Shown: piece by piece, positions 8,059 through 16,993 of the stretch
Numbering within the stretch: position 1 is the stretch's first letter
How the letters are laid out: each line of letters starts with the position of its first letter
Assembly: GCF_900113015.1 (NCBI RefSeq)
Contig: NZ_FONV01000010.1
Span: forward strand, 372,001-436,000
Length of the DNA stretch: 64,000 nucleotides
Direction of reading: 5' to 3'
Origin: Actinoplanes philippinensis
Lineage (GTDB): Bacteria; Actinomycetota; Actinomycetes; Mycobacteriales; Micromonosporaceae
The notes under the pieces: generated by a model
Databases searched by the model: none
What the model was told of the DNA's origin: nothing
What the model saw: the letters and a program-made list of their open reading frames with translations, nothing else
Position numbers and translations under genes: made by a program

Positions 8059-9546
8059 CTACGTCAGGGCGTTCAGGAGTAGCTGGGGGGCGAAGCCCAG
8101 GGCCAGGGCCGTCACGGCGGCAGCGGTGAGGGCGGCGGCGATCGGGGTGGCGACCCGGTGGCGGGGGTGGGTGGCGTCGTACATCAGGGCGGGGTCGGCC
8201 ACGTGGATGCCGGGGTGTTCGGGGAGCGTGTAGAGGAGAGCGGACACCCGGACGTAGTAGGCCAGGGCGATCACCGCGTTGATCACCACTACGGCGGCCA
8301 GCCAGATCCAGCCCTCGGCCACCAGCGACTCGACGACCGTCACCTTGGCGAACAGGCCGGCCAGGCCCGGGGGGAGACCGGCCAGACCGGCCAGCGCCAG
8401 CACGAAAGCAGCCCCCAGCCACGGGTGGCGGCGGGCGGCGCCGCGGAAGTCCTCCAGGGTTCCGCCGTCGGCTTCGGCCTGTTCGGCTGTCGGGATCAGG
8501 GTCACCGGTGGGCGGAGGGCCACCACCACGCCGAAGGCGATCAGTTCGAGGACGACGAAGAACGCGGCGTAGGCGAGAGCGGCCGGGACACCGGCGGCGC
8601 CCATGGCCAGGGCGGCCAGGATGTAACCGGCCTGAGCGACCGAGGACCAGGCGAGCAGGCGGACCATGCGGGTCTGGCGGAGGGCCACCAGGTTGCCGAC
8701 GGTCATGGTCAGCACGGCCAGCGCGGACATCACGGCGCCCGCGTCCAGGCGGGCCACGACGGCGGCCAGGGCCACCACGCCGCCCAGCTTGGAGGCGGTG
8801 GAGAGGTACGCGGCGATCGGCACCGGAGCGCCGTCGTAGGTGGTGGGCGCCCAGGCGTGCAGTGGCACGGCGGCGACCTTGAAGGCCAGGCCGATCACCA
8901 GCAGGGCCGCGCCGACTCCGGCGAGGGCGGCGTACGGGGTGGCGGCGGTGCCCAGGAGGGCCAGATGGACGGTTCCGGTGGCGGCGTAGTTGAGGGCGAT
9001 GCCGAGCAGGGCGATCGCTGTCGAGATGACGCTGATCAGGAAGAACGTCACGGAGGCCTCGGCCGGGCGCGTCGTCGGGCGTTCGATGCGGGCGTAGCGG
9101 CGGAGGCCTACCAGGACGTACAGCGGGAGGGTCAGGGTCTCCAGGCCGACGATCAGGGTGAGCAGGTCACCGGCGTAGGCGACGGTGACGCCGCCGGTCA
9201 TCGAACAGGCCAGCAGGAAGCAGTACTCGCCGGCCGGAGCGGCGCCGATGCGCAGCGTGGGCGCGGAGAAGGCCAGGACTCCGGCGGTCAGGGCGGCGAA
9301 GAGCGCAGCGGTCACGGCGGCCGGTCCGGTCGGCACCCAGGAGCAGCCGCCGGGGACACAGAACGTCGGGTCCCACCGGCCGACGGCCAGCGCGGTGACG
9401 GCGGTGGCGATCGCGCCGAGGACCGTCACGCCGAGGATCACCTGCCGTTTCCCGGTGAACAGGTCGGCGAGGAGAGCCAGGACGGCGGTGGCGGCGGCGA
9501 TGTAGAGCGGCAGCAGGGCGATGTGGTCGACGGCCTGGCTTCTCAT
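8059..9546 (-). CDS. nuoN: NADH-quinone oxidoreductase subunit N (antiporter-like)
   Basis: A 495-residue membrane protein with about fourteen helices, the normal NuoN length. The conserved antiporter lysine region KVAAVPLHAWAPTTYDGAPV is present, with a second conserved Lys in STASKLGGVVAL. NuoN is one of three Mrp-like proton-pumping subunits in the membrane arm of complex I. Start at ATG 9546 with a GGAG site about 7 nt upstream; this ATG overlaps the stop of a small upstream ORF. It is the last gene of the nuoI-N run. Confidence 0.93.
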   Translation of the reverse strand: MRSQAVDHIALLPLYIAAATAVLALLADLFTGKRQVILGVTVLGAIATAVTALAVGRWDPTFCVPGGCSWVPTGPAAVTAALFAALTAGVLAFSAPTLRIGAAPAGEYCFLLACSMTGGVTVAYAGDLLTLIVGLETLTLPLYVLVGLRRYARIERPTTRPAEASVTFFLISVISTAIALLGIALNYAATGTVHLALLGTAATPYAALAGVGAALLVIGLAFKVAAVPLHAWAPTTYDGAPVPIAAYLSTASKLGGVVALAAVVARLDAGAVMSALAVLTMTVGNLVALRQTRMVRLLAWSSVAQAGYILAALAMGAAGVPAALAYAAFFVVLELIAFGVVVALRPPVTLIPTAEQAEADGGTLEDFRGAARRHPWLGAAFVLALAGLAGLPPGLAGLFAKVTVVESLVAEGWIWLAAVVVINAVIALAYYVRVSALLYTLPEHPGIHVADPALMYDATHPRHRVATPIAAALTAAAVTALALGFAPQLLLNALT

Positions 9547-9653
9547 CGGCGGACTCCGGGCAGATCGACGGTGGAGGCGGCACGGGCTCCAAGAACAGCG
9601 CGGGCGGCGCGCGGTTCGAGAACAGCGCCGGCGGCAACGGCCCGGGCGGTCAT
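9543..9653 (-). CDS. Coupled 36-codon ORF between nuoM and nuoN
   Basis: Its ATG overlaps the nuoM TGA, and its own TGA overlaps the nuoN ATG, so ribosomes could pass from nuoM through it to nuoN. The peptide is basic and Ala/Arg-rich (GAVLEPRAARAVLGARAAS in the centre), with no membrane segment and no family I recognise. The DNA contains an imperfect direct repeat (GAACAGCGCGGGCGGC and a near copy). It may simply be a coupling device bridging the 103-nt gap rather than a functional peptide. Confidence 0.4.
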   Translation of the reverse strand: MTARAVAAGAVLEPRAARAVLGARAASTVDLPGVRR

Positions 9654-11167
9654 GGCTGAATTCCCAGCAGGGTGGCCAGGGGCAGGGCGGTGTCGGAGAG
9701 GACCAGGGCGGGTGCGATGCCGACGGCCAGGGTCAGCAGGATCAGCGGGGACCAGGCCAGCCATTCGGTGGCGGTGATGGCGGGGCGGACGGACCGTACC
9801 TCGGGGGTGGCCGGGCCGTGCGTCACCCGGCGCAACAGGCGCAGGAAGTAGGCGGCGGTCAGCGCGCCCCCGACGGCGGCGACCGCGGCCAGCGTCGTCC
9901 AGAACGGGCCGCCCCGGTCGACGGCGGCGATCACCGCGAACGCCTCACCCCAGAAGCCGGCCAGGCCGGGGAGGCCGAGGGAGGCGATGGCGGCGAAACC
10001 GAGGAGCGCCGCCAGTCGCGGGGCGGTCTCGCGGAGGCCGCTGAGCTGGTTGAGCGAGCCGGTGCCGGCCCGGTCCTTGATCGTTCCGGCGAGGAAGAAC
10101 AGCAGACCGGTGATCAGGCCGTGGGCGACGTTGCCGAGCAGGGCGGCCTGGATGCCGGCGACCGACAGGGTGGCGATGCCGAGGAGCACGAAACCCATGT
10201 GGCCGACGCTGGAGTAGGCGATCAGGCGTTTCAGCTCGGTCTGGCGCAGGCAGATCAGGGCGCCCGCGATGATCGCGACCACGGCCAGGACGCCGAGCAC
10301 CGGGGACGCCCACGCGGCGCCGTCGGGGGCGACGCTCAGGCCGACGCGGATCAGGCCGTACGTGCCCATCTTCAGCAGCACCCCGGCCAGGATCACCGAG
10401 CCGACCGTCGGGGCCTCGGTGTGCGCGTCGGGCAGCCAGGTGTGCAGGGGCCAGAGCGGCGCCTTCACCGCGAACGCGACGGCCAGCAGGGCGAACGCCG
10501 TGTACTGGGTGGTGCGGTCGAGGGGCGGGGAGGCGGCGAGCAGGACCAGGTCGCCGGTGCCCGCCTTCGTGACGACGAGGAGGACACCGAGCAGCAGCAG
10601 AACCGAGCCGGCCAGGGTGTAGAGCACGAACTTGCGGGCCGCGGCACGGCGGTTCGGGCCGCCCCAGCCGGCGATCACCGCGTACATCGGGAGGAGCACG
10701 ACCTCGAAGAACAGGAAGAACAGGATCAGGTCCAGGGCGAGGAAGGTGCCGAGGACGCCGACCTCCAGGACCAGCAGCAGCGCGGCGAGGCCCTTCGCCG
10801 GCGTGTACGCGCAGCAGAGCAGCGTGAGCAGCCCGGTGAGCACGATCAGCGGGTAGGACACCCCGTCGACGCCGAGGTGGAACTCCAGCCCGAGCGCCGG
10901 CACCCACGGCAGGTCCAGATCGATCCAGGGCGGCACCGGCGCGCTGTCCAGCGGTGTGTAGGCGAACCACCCGAAGTCGGCCGGCCGGATCAGGGCCGGC
11001 AGCACCGACAGCACGAAGGTGACCGCGGCGAAGGAGACGGCGACGAGCCGGGATCGGGTGGCCGGGAGCAGCGCGACCAGGAGGGCGCCCACGGCGGGCA
11101 CCAGGAGGAGGGCGATGAGCAGCAGCTGCTGGGCGGACCAGGTGGGCTCTGTGTAGTCGTGGTACAT
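9650..11167 (-). CDS. nuoM: NADH-quinone oxidoreductase subunit M (antiporter-like)
   Basis: A 505-residue membrane protein with about fourteen helices. The essential Glu lies in LFFEVVLLPMYAVIAGWGG, and the Lys-bearing channel region reads KAPLWPLHTWLPDAHTEAPT followed by VGSVILAGVLLKMGTYGLIR. The antiporter signature is intact, so proton pumping is expected. Start at ATG 11167, whose first base overlaps the nuoL stop (TGATG). Much longer upstream extensions of the frame are antisense-like and are excluded. Confidence 0.94.
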   Translation of the reverse strand: MYHDYTEPTWSAQQLLLIALLLVPAVGALLVALLPATRSRLVAVSFAAVTFVLSVLPALIRPADFGWFAYTPLDSAPVPPWIDLDLPWVPALGLEFHLGVDGVSYPLIVLTGLLTLLCCAYTPAKGLAALLLVLEVGVLGTFLALDLILFFLFFEVVLLPMYAVIAGWGGPNRRAAARKFVLYTLAGSVLLLLGVLLVVTKAGTGDLVLLAASPPLDRTTQYTAFALLAVAFAVKAPLWPLHTWLPDAHTEAPTVGSVILAGVLLKMGTYGLIRVGLSVAPDGAAWASPVLGVLAVVAIIAGALICLRQTELKRLIAYSSVGHMGFVLLGIATLSVAGIQAALLGNVAHGLITGLLFFLAGTIKDRAGTGSLNQLSGLRETAPRLAALLGFAAIASLGLPGLAGFWGEAFAVIAAVDRGGPFWTTLAAVAAVGGALTAAYFLRLLRRVTHGPATPEVRSVRPAITATEWLAWSPLILLTLAVGIAPALVLSDTALPLATLLGIQP

Positions 11168-13080
11168 CAGGCTCCCCACCAGGCGATCGCGCCGAGCAAC
11201 AGGGCCGCGGCGCAGACGGCGACCGCGGCGGCCGGCAGTGGCAGCCGGTGTGCCTCCTTGAGCGCGTCTCCGGCGCGGGACGTGCCGGTTCCGGCGCCCA
11301 TGACGGCCGCGTCGACGATCCGGGTGTCGCCGGTGGTGGCCCAGCGGGCGAGCGCCTCGGCCGGGCGGACCACGAGCCGGTGCTGGACGTCGTCGAGGCG
11401 GAAACCGGCGGCCAGGAACGGCCGGGCCCGGCCGAGCGCGTCCGCCGGGTCGGTGCCGGGAACCGCCCGCCACAGCCACCACGCGGTGCCGGCGCCGGTG
11501 GCGAGCAGCAGCATCGGCAGGGCGACGGCCACGCCCAGGTGCGGGTCGTCGAGTTCGAGGGCGGTCCGGAAGCCGGGGGCGAAGGCGGCCAGGCCGAGCA
11601 GGGCGGCCGGGATCGCGAGCAGGATCAGCGGCCAGCGCATCGGGGCCGGCGGGTCGTGCGGGGTGTCCGGGGCCTGGTAGCGGGCGTCGTCGAAGCCGAC
11701 CTCCCACGCGGGGCCGGCCGGACCGTGGGCGCGGGACGGGCCGAAGAACGCGCGCAGCAACAGCCGCGTCGCATACCAGGCGGTGACACCGACCGACAGC
11801 AGCGCGGCCAGCCAGACCAGCCAGGCGGACCAGGCCGGGGCGGTCTCCCCGCCCTCGGTGGCGTGGGCGGCCGCGGTGAGCACGTTCTCCTTCGACCAGA
11901 AACCGGAGAGCGGCGGCAGGCCGGCGAGCGCGCCGAGCCCGATCGCGAACGACCAGAACGTCACTGGCATGTACGGCCGCAGCCCGCCCATCCGGGACAG
12001 CAGGTTCGTGCCGACCGCGTGGATCACCGCGCCCGCCGCGAGGAACAGCAGCGCCTTGAACGCGGCGTGGGTGAGCAGGTGGAACAGGGCGGCGGCGGGT
12101 GAACCGACGGCCAGGGCGCCGGTCATGTAGCCGATCTGCGAGACCGTCGACCAGGCCAGGACACGTTTCAGGTCGTCCTGGGCGGTGGCCGAGAGCGCGC
12201 CGATCAGGATGGTGATCGCGGCCATCACGGCGAGGGTCGCCAGCGCGGCCGGGGACCGCGTGTAGAGCGGGTAGAGCCGGAACACCACGTAGACGCCGGC
12301 CGCGACCATGGTGGCGGCGTGGATCAGCGCGGAGATCGGGGTGGGGCCGGCCATCGCGTCCGGCAGCCAGGTGTGCAGCGGGAACTGGGCGCTCTTGCCG
12401 GCCACCCCGGCCAGGATCAGCAGCAGCGCCGCGGTCAGTGTGCCGGCCGAGTAGTCGTGGGTGAGCACCTCGGGCAGGTGGGTGCTGCGCGCGTCGGCGA
12501 CCAGGACGGCGATGCCGAGCAGGAAGCCGATGTCACCGGTCCGGGTGACCAGGAACGCCTTCACGGCGGCGGCGGGCGCTTCCGGCAGCCGGCGGTCGTG
12601 GCCGATCAGCAGGTAGGAGCAGGCGCCCATCACCTCCCAGCCGATCAGCATCAGGATCAGGTCGCTGCTGGTGACGACCAGGAGCATCGCGCCGGTGAAG
12701 AGGCTGACCTGGGCGGCGTACGGCGCGTAGCGGGGATCGTCGTGCAGGTAGGTGATCGAGTAGACCTGCACGCACAGGGCGACCGCCGTGACGGCCAGCG
12801 CCACGTAGGCGGCCGCCGCGTCGACGTAGGTGCTGAACCGCACCTCCAGGTCGCCGATCACGGCCAGCGAGAGGCCGGTGTCCCACCCGTCGGAGGGCTG
12901 CGCCGGCTCCAGGACCAGGCGGAACGCGAGCACCAGGGCGACCGCGGCGCCGGCCGTGCCGATTCCGGCGGCGAGACGGCGGCGGGTCCGGTCACCGTCG
13001 CCCGGGGGCAGGGTCAGACCGATCAGACCCACCAGCAGGGGTACGAGCGGAAGCAGCGGCCCGGCGATGTCGACGCTCAC
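11167..13080 (-). CDS. nuoL: NADH-quinone oxidoreductase subunit L (antiporter-like)
   Basis: A 637-residue membrane protein. It has the antiporter core (KSAQFPLHTWLPDAMAGPTP, then SALIHAATMVAAGVYVVFRL) and a C-terminal extension whose lateral helix and last transmembrane helix would reach across NuoM and NuoN. The N-terminal YSITYLHDDPRYAPYAAQVS segment is also typical of NuoL. The start is GTG 13080, overlapping the nuoK TGA by 4 nt (GTGA). Confidence 0.95.
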   Translation of the reverse strand: MSVDIAGPLLPLVPLLVGLIGLTLPPGDGDRTRRRLAAGIGTAGAAVALVLAFRLVLEPAQPSDGWDTGLSLAVIGDLEVRFSTYVDAAAAYVALAVTAVALCVQVYSITYLHDDPRYAPYAAQVSLFTGAMLLVVTSSDLILMLIGWEVMGACSYLLIGHDRRLPEAPAAAVKAFLVTRTGDIGFLLGIAVLVADARSTHLPEVLTHDYSAGTLTAALLLILAGVAGKSAQFPLHTWLPDAMAGPTPISALIHAATMVAAGVYVVFRLYPLYTRSPAALATLAVMAAITILIGALSATAQDDLKRVLAWSTVSQIGYMTGALAVGSPAAALFHLLTHAAFKALLFLAAGAVIHAVGTNLLSRMGGLRPYMPVTFWSFAIGLGALAGLPPLSGFWSKENVLTAAAHATEGGETAPAWSAWLVWLAALLSVGVTAWYATRLLLRAFFGPSRAHGPAGPAWEVGFDDARYQAPDTPHDPPAPMRWPLILLAIPAALLGLAAFAPGFRTALELDDPHLGVAVALPMLLLATGAGTAWWLWRAVPGTDPADALGRARPFLAAGFRLDDVQHRLVVRPAEALARWATTGDTRIVDAAVMGAGTGTSRAGDALKEAHRLPLPAAAVAVCAAALLLGAIAWWGA

Positions 13081-13460
13081 CCGGCCACCCGCTCCTCACC
13101 GGCGTCCAGCCGCACGTCGTCGACCACGACCGCCTTCCGCATCCGGTAGTACTGCAGGATGATCGCCAGGCCGACGCCCACCTCGGCCGCGGCCAGCACG
13201 ATCACGAACAGCGCCAGCACACCGCCCGTGCCGGTGTCGGCGGCCGGGACCCCCGACCCGGGCCGGGCCCACGACTCGATCACCACGCCGGTCAGCCCCG
13301 GGCGCAGCGACACGTCCGCGGTGATCAGGATCAGGTTGACCGCGTTGAGCATCAACTCGACGGCCATCAGGACCAGGATCGCGTTGCGCCGCCGCAGGAC
13401 GCCGTAGACGCCCAGGCCGAACAGCAGCGCGCCGACCACATACGGGATCACGACGTGCAT
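13077..13460 (-). CDS. nuoK: NADH-quinone oxidoreductase subunit K
   Basis: A 127-residue protein with three helices, slightly longer than the usual ~100 because of an insertion (GSGVPAADTGTGG) before the third helix and a charged C-terminal tail. The conserved glutamates in the second (LMAVELMLNAVNLILI) and third (VLAAAEVGVGLAIILQYYR) helices, part of the central proton channel, are present. Start at ATG 13460, overlapping the nuoJ stop by one base. Confidence 0.94.
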   Translation of the reverse strand: MHVVIPYVVGALLFGLGVYGVLRRRNAILVLMAVELMLNAVNLILITADVSLRPGLTGVVIESWARPGSGVPAADTGTGGVLALFVIVLAAAEVGVGLAIILQYYRMRKAVVVDDVRLDAGEERVAG

Positions 13461-13996
13461 CAGGCACCCCGCTCGTGCTCGGTGGCGGTCGCCGCGGCCC
13501 GGGCACCGATGTCGGGGCGGGACAGCACGATCGCGCCGACCAGGGCGGACAGCAGCAGGATCGAGAGCACCTCGAACGGCAGCACCCAGCCGCCGAAGAT
13601 CTGCTCACCGACCCGCTCGGCGGTGCCCGGCTCCGGCATGGCGTAGAACGTCCAGCGGAAGGCGTCGGCGAACAGGGCGGCCAGGCCCAGCCCGGCGCCG
13701 CCGCCGATCAGGACCGCGGGCAGCGCCGGGCGGTCCAGGTCGGTGGACGGGCCGATCGGGGCGCGGGTCAGCATCACGGCGAACAGCAGCAGCACCACCA
13801 CCGCGCCGACGTAGACCAGGATCTGCACCCAGGCGACCAGCTCGGCGCCGAGAACCAGGTAGAGGCCGGCCATCGCGCCCAGGCTGACGACCAGGTAGAG
13901 GCCGGAGCGGACCAGGTGGGCGCTGGTGACGACCAGGACGCCCGCGCCGACGGCGACGGCGCCGAGCGCGAGCAGCAGCACGTCGGCGACGGTCAC
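13460..13996 (-). CDS. nuoJ: NADH-quinone oxidoreductase subunit J
   Basis: A 178-residue protein with five predicted helices. The third helix holds the conserved LVAWVQILVYVGAVVVLLLF segment with the pi-bulge region that links quinone chemistry to proton movement. The start is GTG 13996, which overlaps the nuoI TGA by 4 nt. The same frame continues upstream antisense-like through nuoI, so the overlap start is the logical one. Confidence 0.93.
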   Translation of the reverse strand: MTVADVLLLALGAVAVGAGVLVVTSAHLVRSGLYLVVSLGAMAGLYLVLGAELVAWVQILVYVGAVVVLLLFAVMLTRAPIGPSTDLDRPALPAVLIGGGAGLGLAALFADAFRWTFYAMPEPGTAERVGEQIFGGWVLPFEVLSILLLSALVGAIVLSRPDIGARAAATATEHERGA

Positions 13997-14733
13997 TGGT
14001 CCGCCTCCGGTCCGGGCTTCGGCGTCTGGGCTCCGGGGACCTCCGGCTGCGGCGCTTCGGGCCGCGGGACCTGTGGCCCGGGTTCGCCGGCCGAGGGTCG
14101 TGGTTCGGCCGGGCGGACCGGCGCGGGCGGGGCGGCCGGGGGTGCGGTGGTGCGAGGTGTGGCGCGTACCGCTGCGGGTCTTGCGGTCTTTGCGGCGGTG
14201 GCCGCGCCCGGACCGGCTGCCTTGCGCGCCGCGGTGGCCTCCTCCTTGGAAGGCTCGCCGAGCACGTCGTGCGCGGGCGGCGGAGGCACGGTACGCATCC
14301 ACTCGCCCAGGCGGGTCTTGTCGTGCAGCAGGGAGAGCACGTCGGTCTCCGCATACTCGAACTCGGGCGTCCAGTGCAGCGCGTCGAACGGGCAGACCTC
14401 GATGCAGATCCCGCAATACATGCAGAGGGAGAAGTCGATGTCGAACCGGTCCAGCACGTTGCGCTGCCGCGCCCGCGCCGCACCCGGGACGACGACCTCC
14501 TCCTTGTGCGAGTCGATGTAGATGCACCAGTCGGGGCACTCACGGGCGCAGAGCATGCAGACCGTGCAGTTCTCCTCGGACAGCGCGATCACGCCGCGCG
14601 AGCGTGGCGGCAGGTCGGGCTGCACATCCGGATACTGCTGGGTGGTGGATCGCCGCGTCAGGGTCTTCAGCGTTACGGCGAGCCCGTCGAGCAGGCCCTT
14701 GCCGGGCACGTTGCGCTCACCGTTCTCACTCAC
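13993..14733 (-). CDS. nuoI: NADH-quinone oxidoreductase subunit I (two 4Fe-4S clusters)
   Basis: A 246-residue protein. Two ferredoxin motifs, CTVCMLCARECP and CMYCGICIEVCP (within about residues 57-115), bind clusters N6a and N6b that pass electrons to NuoB. After residue ~155 comes a long Pro/Ala/Glu-rich tail not needed for cluster binding. The start is GTG 14733; the upstream ribosome site is weak. It heads the nuoI-J-K-L-M-N run. Because a Uma2 gene on the other strand lies directly upstream, this run needs its own promoter, presumably in the 107-bp divergent gap 14734-14840. Confidence 0.94.
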   Translation of the reverse strand: MSENGERNVPGKGLLDGLAVTLKTLTRRSTTQQYPDVQPDLPPRSRGVIALSEENCTVCMLCARECPDWCIYIDSHKEEVVVPGAARARQRNVLDRFDIDFSLCMYCGICIEVCPFDALHWTPEFEYAETDVLSLLHDKTRLGEWMRTVPPPPAHDVLGEPSKEEATAARKAAGPGAATAAKTARPAAVRATPRTTAPPAAPPAPVRPAEPRPSAGEPGPQVPRPEAPQPEVPGAQTPKPGPEADQ

Positions 14734-14794
14734 AAGGGACCATCCTGCCCCGTTGGGTGATCCCGCGCGACCTCGGGTGGGGCGGATCTTCCGG

Positions 14795-14800
14795 TAGAGT
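14795..14800 (+). promoter_or_regulatory. Probable -10 box for the Uma2 gene
   Basis: TAGAGT lies inside GGTAGAGTGGC. The same 11-mer occurs at 42671-42681 upstream of the DEAD-box helicase. No clear -35 was seen. The gap also has to serve nuoI in the other direction. Confidence 0.4.
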
Positions 14801-14840
14801 GGCTAGTCGTGAGACATGCCCCCCTCACTCGGAGGCCCGG

Positions 14841-15413
14841 ATGACCATGGCGATCAGCGATCTCTCTCACGCGTCCGGCTGGACCACTGATGATCTTGAC
14901 CAGATTCCCGAAGACGGCGTACGCCGCGAGTTGCTCGATGGAGTGCTCCTCGTGTCCCCTTCCCCCACGGACATCCACCAGATCATCGCCATGCGCCTCG
15001 GCGTCGCGCTGGAGGAGACCTGTCCGGACCATCTGCAGGTGACGCAGGCTGTGGAGATCCGGATGAGCTCGACCCGGTCGTTCATCCCGGACGTGCTGGT
15101 CGCGACCGACGAAGCCGCCCGGCGCGGTGGGCGTTACTACACGCCGGGCGAGGTCGTGCTGGCCGTCGAGATCGTCTCGCCCTCGTCGGTGAGCATGGAC
15201 CGGATCACCAAACCCGCCCTCTACGCGCAAGCGGGGATCCGGCACTACTGGCGGGTCGAGATCAAGAACGGGATCGAGGTCCACGCCGGCGTCCTCGATC
15301 AGGAGGCCGGGCTCTATCGGCCGGTCGGTGTGTTCGACGCGCGGATCAACGTCACCGAGCCGTGGGCCATCGACATCCCGATCAAGAAGCTGACACCCCG
15401 CCACATGTCCTAG
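14841..15413 (+). CDS. Uma2-family (DUF820, PD-(D/E)XK nuclease fold) protein
   Basis: A 190-residue protein. The DUF820/Uma2 landmarks are present: DGVRRELLDGVLLVSPSPT, HQIIAMRLGVALE, then the nuclease core with SFIPDVLVAT (Asp) and VVLAVEIVSPSS (the ExK-like strand), followed by YAQAGIRHYWRVEI. Such genes are abundant in actinomycetes and cyanobacteria and are often mobile; their biological role is unsettled. Start at ATG 14841 with GGAGG at 14831-14835; ATG 14847 is an alternative. It sits between nuoI and nuoH but on the opposite strand, and its TAG shares the palindrome CTAG with the nuoH stop. Confidence 0.87.
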   Translation: MTMAISDLSHASGWTTDDLDQIPEDGVRRELLDGVLLVSPSPTDIHQIIAMRLGVALEETCPDHLQVTQAVEIRMSSTRSFIPDVLVATDEAARRGGRYYTPGEVVLAVEIVSPSSVSMDRITKPALYAQAGIRHYWRVEIKNGIEVHAGVLDQEAGLYRPVGVFDARINVTEPWAIDIPIKKLTPRHMS

Positions 15414-16357
15414 AGCAGCGACTTCACGGCCACCGTCAAGACCAGCTGGGCCAGCGAGACCGGGACCAGGATCAGCCAGCAGAGACGTTGCAGCTGGTCC
15501 TCGCGCATCCGGGGGTAGGTGACGCGCAGCCAGATGATCACGAAGGACAGCGCGCCGATCTTCAGGAACGTCCACAGCCAGCCGAGCTGGTCCTCCCACG
15601 GGCCGTGCCAGCCGCCGAGGAACAGCACCGTGGTCAGCGCCGCGATCACCACGATCCCGACGTACTCCGCCAGCAGGAAGAACGCGAAACGCAAGCCCGT
15701 GTACTCGGTCATGTAGCCGAAGACCAGCTCGGAGTCGGCGATCGGCATGTCGAACGGCGGGCGGCGGATCTCGGCCAGGCCCGCGATGAAGAAGACCAGC
15801 GCCGCGGGGGCCTGCCAGATCAGCCACCACGGCTGCCACGCCTCGACGATGCCGGGCAGGCTCAGCGTGCCAGCCGCCATCGCGACGCTCGCCGCGGCCA
15901 GGACCAGCGGCAGCTCGTAACCGAGCAGCTGGGCGGCGCCACGGACGCCGCCGAGCAGGCTGTACTTGTTGGCCGACGCCCAGGCCGACATCAGCACCGC
16001 GACCACGCCGATGCCGAGCACGGCCAGCACCAGGAACAGACCGATGTCCAGGCTCTGCGCCACCAGGCCGGGACCGATCGGGATGGTCAGGACCACGATG
16101 AGGTACGGGAAGAGGGCCACGATCGGCGCCAGCCGGAACACCGTCCGGTCGGCGTCCCGTGGGGTGATGTCCTCCTTCTGGACGAACTTCACCCCGTCGG
16201 CGATCAGCTGTGCCCAGCCGTGGAAGGCGCCCGCATACATCGGCCCGACCCGGCCCTGCATGTGCGCCATCACCTTGTGCTCGGCCTGCCCCACGAGCAG
16301 CGGCAGCACAAGGAAACCGGCCATCACGGCGACGACCCGGACGAGGAGCTCGATCAT
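15410..16357 (-). CDS. nuoH: NADH-quinone oxidoreductase subunit H
   Basis: A 315-residue protein with eight predicted helices. It carries the NuoH signatures EHKVMAHMQGRVGP near the first helix, ADGVKFVQKEDITP, and the acidic quinone-channel loop EIRRPPFDMPIADSELVFGY. NuoH forms the quinone entry channel and joins the hydrophilic arm to the membrane arm. Start at ATG 16357 overlapping the nuoC TGA by 4 nt. It ends on the stop codon of the convergent Uma2 gene, so transcripts from nuoCH run antisense into that gene unless terminated. Confidence 0.95.
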   Translation of the reverse strand: MIELLVRVVAVMAGFLVLPLLVGQAEHKVMAHMQGRVGPMYAGAFHGWAQLIADGVKFVQKEDITPRDADRTVFRLAPIVALFPYLIVVLTIPIGPGLVAQSLDIGLFLVLAVLGIGVVAVLMSAWASANKYSLLGGVRGAAQLLGYELPLVLAAASVAMAAGTLSLPGIVEAWQPWWLIWQAPAALVFFIAGLAEIRRPPFDMPIADSELVFGYMTEYTGLRFAFFLLAEYVGIVVIAALTTVLFLGGWHGPWEDQLGWLWTFLKIGALSFVIIWLRVTYPRMREDQLQRLCWLILVPVSLAQLVLTVAVKSLL

Positions 16358-16965
16358 GGCTTCTCCTCCTTGGCCGGGCCCCACTCGCCGGGGGCGGGGA
16401 CACCGGGCGGGCGCATCGGGGCTCGTTTGGCCGTACCGCCTTCGGACTCTCCCGGCTCCTTGGCGCCCGGCCAGGGTTTCGCCACCCGGGCCGCCAGCAC
16501 GAACTCCTTGCGCAGCGGATGCCCCTCGAACTCCGGCGGCAGCAGCAGCGGCCGCAGGTCGGGATGGCGGGCGAAGGTGATCCCGAACATCTCGAACGTC
16601 TCCCGCTCGTGCCAGGCGGCGCCCGGGTAGAGGTCCACCAGCGACTCCACCTCGGGGTCCTCGCGCGACACCCGGGTGCGCAGCAGCAGCGCGTGCTTGC
16701 GGCGGGTCGACCAGAGGTGCGCCACCACCGAGAAGCCGCCGTCCAGCTCGTCCACCGCGGAGAGCCAGTCGAAGAAGTCGCAGCCCAGCGCCCCGGCGTC
16801 ACGGGCCGCCTCGGCCGCGAACCACCAGCGGGCGGCCGGCACGTCGACCACCGCGCGGGCGTGGCCGGGACCACCGCCGGACACCTCGGAGGTGACCGTG
16901 CCCTTCTCCGGATCGTCGGTCGCCAGCAGATGGACCAGGCGTTCACCGACCTCTTCGGGCGTCAT
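16354..16965 (-). CDS. nuoC: NADH-quinone oxidoreductase subunit C (30 kDa)
   Basis: A 203-residue protein. The complex I 30-kDa signature is clear: HERETFEMFGITFARHPDLR followed by LLLPPEFEGHPLRKEF. It is not fused to NuoD, and no nuoD follows. A Pro/Glu-rich tail extends beyond the conserved domain. ATG 16965 is chosen because an AGGA-type site lies 8 nt upstream; ATG 16974 would leave no room for a ribosome site. It is divergent from the sigma-factor gene with only 28 bp between them, so promoters must overlap coding sequence. Confidence 0.9.
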   Translation of the reverse strand: MTPEEVGERLVHLLATDDPEKGTVTSEVSGGGPGHARAVVDVPAARWWFAAEAARDAGALGCDFFDWLSAVDELDGGFSVVAHLWSTRRKHALLLRTRVSREDPEVESLVDLYPGAAWHERETFEMFGITFARHPDLRPLLLPPEFEGHPLRKEFVLAARVAKPWPGAKEPGESEGGTAKRAPMRPPGVPAPGEWGPAKEEKP

Positions 16966-16993
16966 GCAGGCCATCCTATGATCCGGGACCGCC

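Noticed and set aside
9521..11680. A long plus-strand open frame antisense to nuoM
   Set aside because: It has biased Gln/Gly/Arg composition typical of antisense high-GC frames and no domain, while nuoM on the other strand is certain.
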